From Molossus alvarezi (Eukaryota > Chordata > Mammalia > Chiroptera > Molossidae): 64,000 nt of DNA. Within the stretch, counting starts at the first letter, position 1. Every line of letters starts with the position of its first letter. The notes under the pieces are model-generated. The model saw only the letters and a program-made list of their open reading frames with translations. It was not told where the DNA came from and did not search any database. A program made the translations under genes and the position numbers. Below, in pieces: positions 61,920 through 64,000 of this stretch. Location: the NCBI GenBank assembly GCA_037176705.1, contig CM073888.1, forward strand, positions 45,390,810 through 45,454,809. Direction: 5' to 3'.

Positions 61920-62166
61920 TTTTTTTCTTTTATCCTCACCCGAGGACATTTTTCCATTTTTTGTTCAGGTAGAGTGGGAGGGAGAGAGAGGAATAGAGAG
62001 AGAGAAACATCGACGTGAAGGGACACATCGAGTGGCCGCCACCTGCACGACTGACCAGAGCCGGGGACAAACTGCAACCGAGGTACATGCCCTTAGCGGG
62101 AACTGAACCCGGGTCTCTCTGGACCGCAGGCCGACGCTTTAACTGCTGAGCCAAACCAGCCAGGGC
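61920..62166 (-). mobile_element. Young Ves SINE, subfamily B
   Basis: CACCCGAGGACATTTTTCC, TTTTGTTCAGGTAGAG and CCGAGGTACATGCCC; ends AACCAGCCAGGGC. Confidence 0.94.
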
Positions 62167-62167
62167 A

Positions 62168-62340
62168 ACTTTCAAAACATTATCTCATTTAATCCTTCCA
62201 AAACTTAGTGAAGTAAGTGTTATGATCTGTAATATGCAGATAAGGAAACTCATAATCAGAGAAAGTAACTAATTAGCTCAAGATTTATCAGCTGGTTAAG
62301 CCATGGAGTCAGAATTTAAACCTGGTCCTAACGCTTTTCT
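62168..62340 (+). mobile_element. MIR SINE relic
   Basis: 'cattatctcatttaatccttcc', 'atatgcagataaggaaactc' and 'gtcagaatttaaacctggtcc' are MIR-core like. Confidence 0.75.
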
Positions 62341-62535
62341 GTATCCCACGTACCTAGATACACTGTAGGACTCTTGTCCTGTGGGAATGGACATCAAGAA
62401 CAGACACGGGGGAAACAGAGGGAGTAACATTTGAATGCAGTTCTACGAAAATATTTGTTGATCCTTTATTTAACAGAAGTGAATGTCACTCTCTCAAGGA
62501 GTTTATAAGAGAGGCATATATAAACCTAAAATTCT

Positions 62536-62870
62536 TTGCTTTATCTCTTCCCACCCCTCCCACCCCCCATCCCTCTGAGGTCTGTCAGTCTGTGGTTCTG
62601 GATCTCTTCTGGTCAACAGCTTATTTTGTTCATTATGTTCCACAAATAAGTGAGATCATGTGGTACTTGTCTTTCTCTGACTAGCTTATTTCTCTCAGCA
62701 TAGTACTCTCCAGGTCCCTCCATGATGTCTCAAAGGGCAAGAGATCCCTCTTTCTTAACGGCTGCATAGTATTCCATTGTGTAAATGTACCACAGCAAAG
62801 GAGGGGGGTCAATGAAGAAAAATGGGGGATATCTGTAATACTTTCAATAATAAAATTTAAAAATTATTTA
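62536..62870. mobile_element. 5'-inverted (twin-primed) L1
   Basis: The left part (62536-62799) is L1 3'-region in antisense ('ccatccctctgaggtctgtcag' to 'tagtattccattgtgtaaatg'). The right part (62800-62870) is the L1 3' end in sense ('ggggggtcaatgaag', 'atctgtaatactttcaataataaa', A-rich tail). Perfect 17-bp target duplication TATAAACCTAAAATTCT at 62519-62535 and 62871-62887. Confidence 0.93.
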
Positions 62871-62887
62871 TATAAACCTAAAATTCT

Positions 62888-63770
62888 AACATGCAATAAT
62901 AGATATAACAATAGACGTACTGAAGTAGAAAGTAGTAAAGAAGAACTGACTCATTTTCTAATGGAAGAGATGGGGAGAAGGGTGAGGGAATAGCTGTGAA
63001 GAAAAATTTCCCACATTGAAACTGGGCCTTGAAGGTTAATAACGAAGAGTTTATATAACATGGAGTATATGGATGGCAGGGTGAGGGTAAAAAAGGTGTG
63101 TGGGAAATTATAAATAGTTGGCTATTATCAGAAGAGAATATTTATTTATTTATTAACTTATTCAACAAGCACTTATTGAGTGCCTACTAAAGGTTAGGCA
63201 CTGTTTGAGGTACTAGACATAAAGTAGAGAACAAGAGAGTTCATGGACCATGTAATGTACCAGGAGTTTTGGGAACTGATGTTGTACACGTCAGAAAAGG
63301 AGCAACCGGATTAGTCTTGCTGCCAGGACAGAGGCTGCGTTTTCCCTTGTCATTGCCAGTGTGCCCAGGAAGCACAGGGAGCAGGGTGCTGGCCTGGGCA
63401 GGCTGCCACACAGCACTTTGCAGCAGTGTGGAGGGTGGTCATGAGGGGGGACAGGAAGACCGGCGGGAGGCCATTACTGCATCCCAGATGAGAGATGAAA
63501 AGGTTGTGTTTGACTAGTACCTTGGCAGTAAAATGGACAGCACCTAGTGTTGATTGGATATGAATGATTAAAATAAAAAATAATTAAAGGGGTACTCCCA
63601 GGTTTGAGGGTTAGTGGCTGGGTGGATGGGAGTACTTTTCAACAGAATCGGGAATACAGAATGAATAAGAAATTGATGAGGAAAGAAAGAAACAGATTTG
63701 GATATGATAAAGAGTTTGAAGTACGTGTGCAGTATTCAAGTTCTTTTTATTTACATATTTTATTTTATTA
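62888..63770. other. Intron, mostly unrecognised
   Basis: 'cacttattgagtgcctactaaaggttaggcact' near 63170-63205 is MIR/L2-like. No exon. Confidence 0.5.
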
Positions 63771-63774
63771 TTAT

Positions 63775-64000
63775 TTTTTTTATCCTCACCCGAGGACATT
63801 TTTCCATTTTTTTATTCAGATATAGCGGGAGGGAGAGAGAGGAAGAGAGAGAGAGAGAAACATCGACGTGAAAGGGACACATCGAGTGGCTGCCACCCGC
63901 ACAACCAACCAGGGCCGGGGACAAACTGCAACCGAGGTACGTGCCCTTAGCGGGAACCGAACCCAGGTCTCTCCGGACCGCAGGCCGATGCTCTAACCGC
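63775..64000 (-). mobile_element. Young Ves SINE, subfamily B, cut by window end
   Basis: CACCCGAGGACATTTTTCC, ATTCAGATATAGCGGG, CCGAGGTACGTGCCC. The first ~25 bp of the SINE head lie beyond the window. Confidence 0.93.

Larger units (their letters stand above)
43043..64000 (+). other. MSRB3: MSRB3 intron 1, 5' part
   Basis: Everything downstream of the exon 1 donor to the window end appears intronic, with no acceptor leading into the MsrB domain (SCRDKKNC-type start) visible. About 43.7-45.8 kb is repeat-poor AT-rich DNA; the rest holds the elements listed below. An exon of an alternative transcript cannot be excluded. Confidence 0.75.

Noticed and set aside
43043..64000. Alternative mitochondrial first exon of MSRB3
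   Set aside because: I looked for the MSRB3B-type start and for the MsrB-domain start downstream of exon 1 and saw neither, so these exons likely lie beyond the window.

Overview
This is mammalian nuclear DNA, from a vespertilionid-type bat (Vespertilionidae or close relatives). Two things show this. The spliced coding exons match two neighbouring mammalian genes. The intergenic and intronic DNA is full of bat tRNA-derived Ves SINEs (about 40 copies), SPIN-like and other hAT MITEs, a mariner MITE, several bat L1s and a HAL1-like element. There are no bacterial genes, operons, CRISPR arrays or phage genes.

Layout: (1) 1-9887 holds the last five coding exons of LEMD3 (MAN1, inner nuclear membrane) on the + strand, at 629-807, 6085-6166, 9244-9349, 9440-9518 and 9724-9887. 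All joins keep the reading frame and have GT/AG borders. They encode 202 residues, covering part of the winged-helix region and the whole C-terminal RRM/UHM. The 3'UTR starts at 9888 and has several AATAAA hexamers between 10812 and 11469. (2) About 11.5-42.5 kb is intergenic. It holds L1 fragments at 14.8-15.5, 16.0-18.0 and 19.2-25.0 kb (the last with a younger L1 nested inside), L2 and MIR relics, MER5A, Ves copies, a 70-bp tandem duplication and a 150-bp duplicative insertion. (3) 42.5-43.7 kb is a CpG island holding MSRB3 exon 1 (42952-43042). This exon encodes the ER signal peptide of methionine sulfoxide reductase B3. (4) 43043-64000 is MSRB3 intron 1. It has no further coding exon that I can support, but carries the HAL1-like element (47.2-50.1 kb), a mariner MITE, a hAT MITE, a twin-primed L1 and a dense run of young Ves copies.

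The two genes are unrelated in function: LEMD3 restrains TGF-beta/BMP R-SMADs at the nuclear envelope, and MSRB3 reduces methionine-R-sulfoxide. Their order and orientation (LEMD3 then MSRB3, same strand) match human 12q14.3. The most interesting content is a set of readable retrotransposition and DNA-repair events: nested L1-in-L1, twin priming, an internally deleted mini-L1, a templated insertion inside an L1 tail, SINE-in-SINE nests, and two co-existing young Ves subfamilies. I found no undescribed gene system. Repeat family names are from memory of consensus sequences and were not checked against a database.
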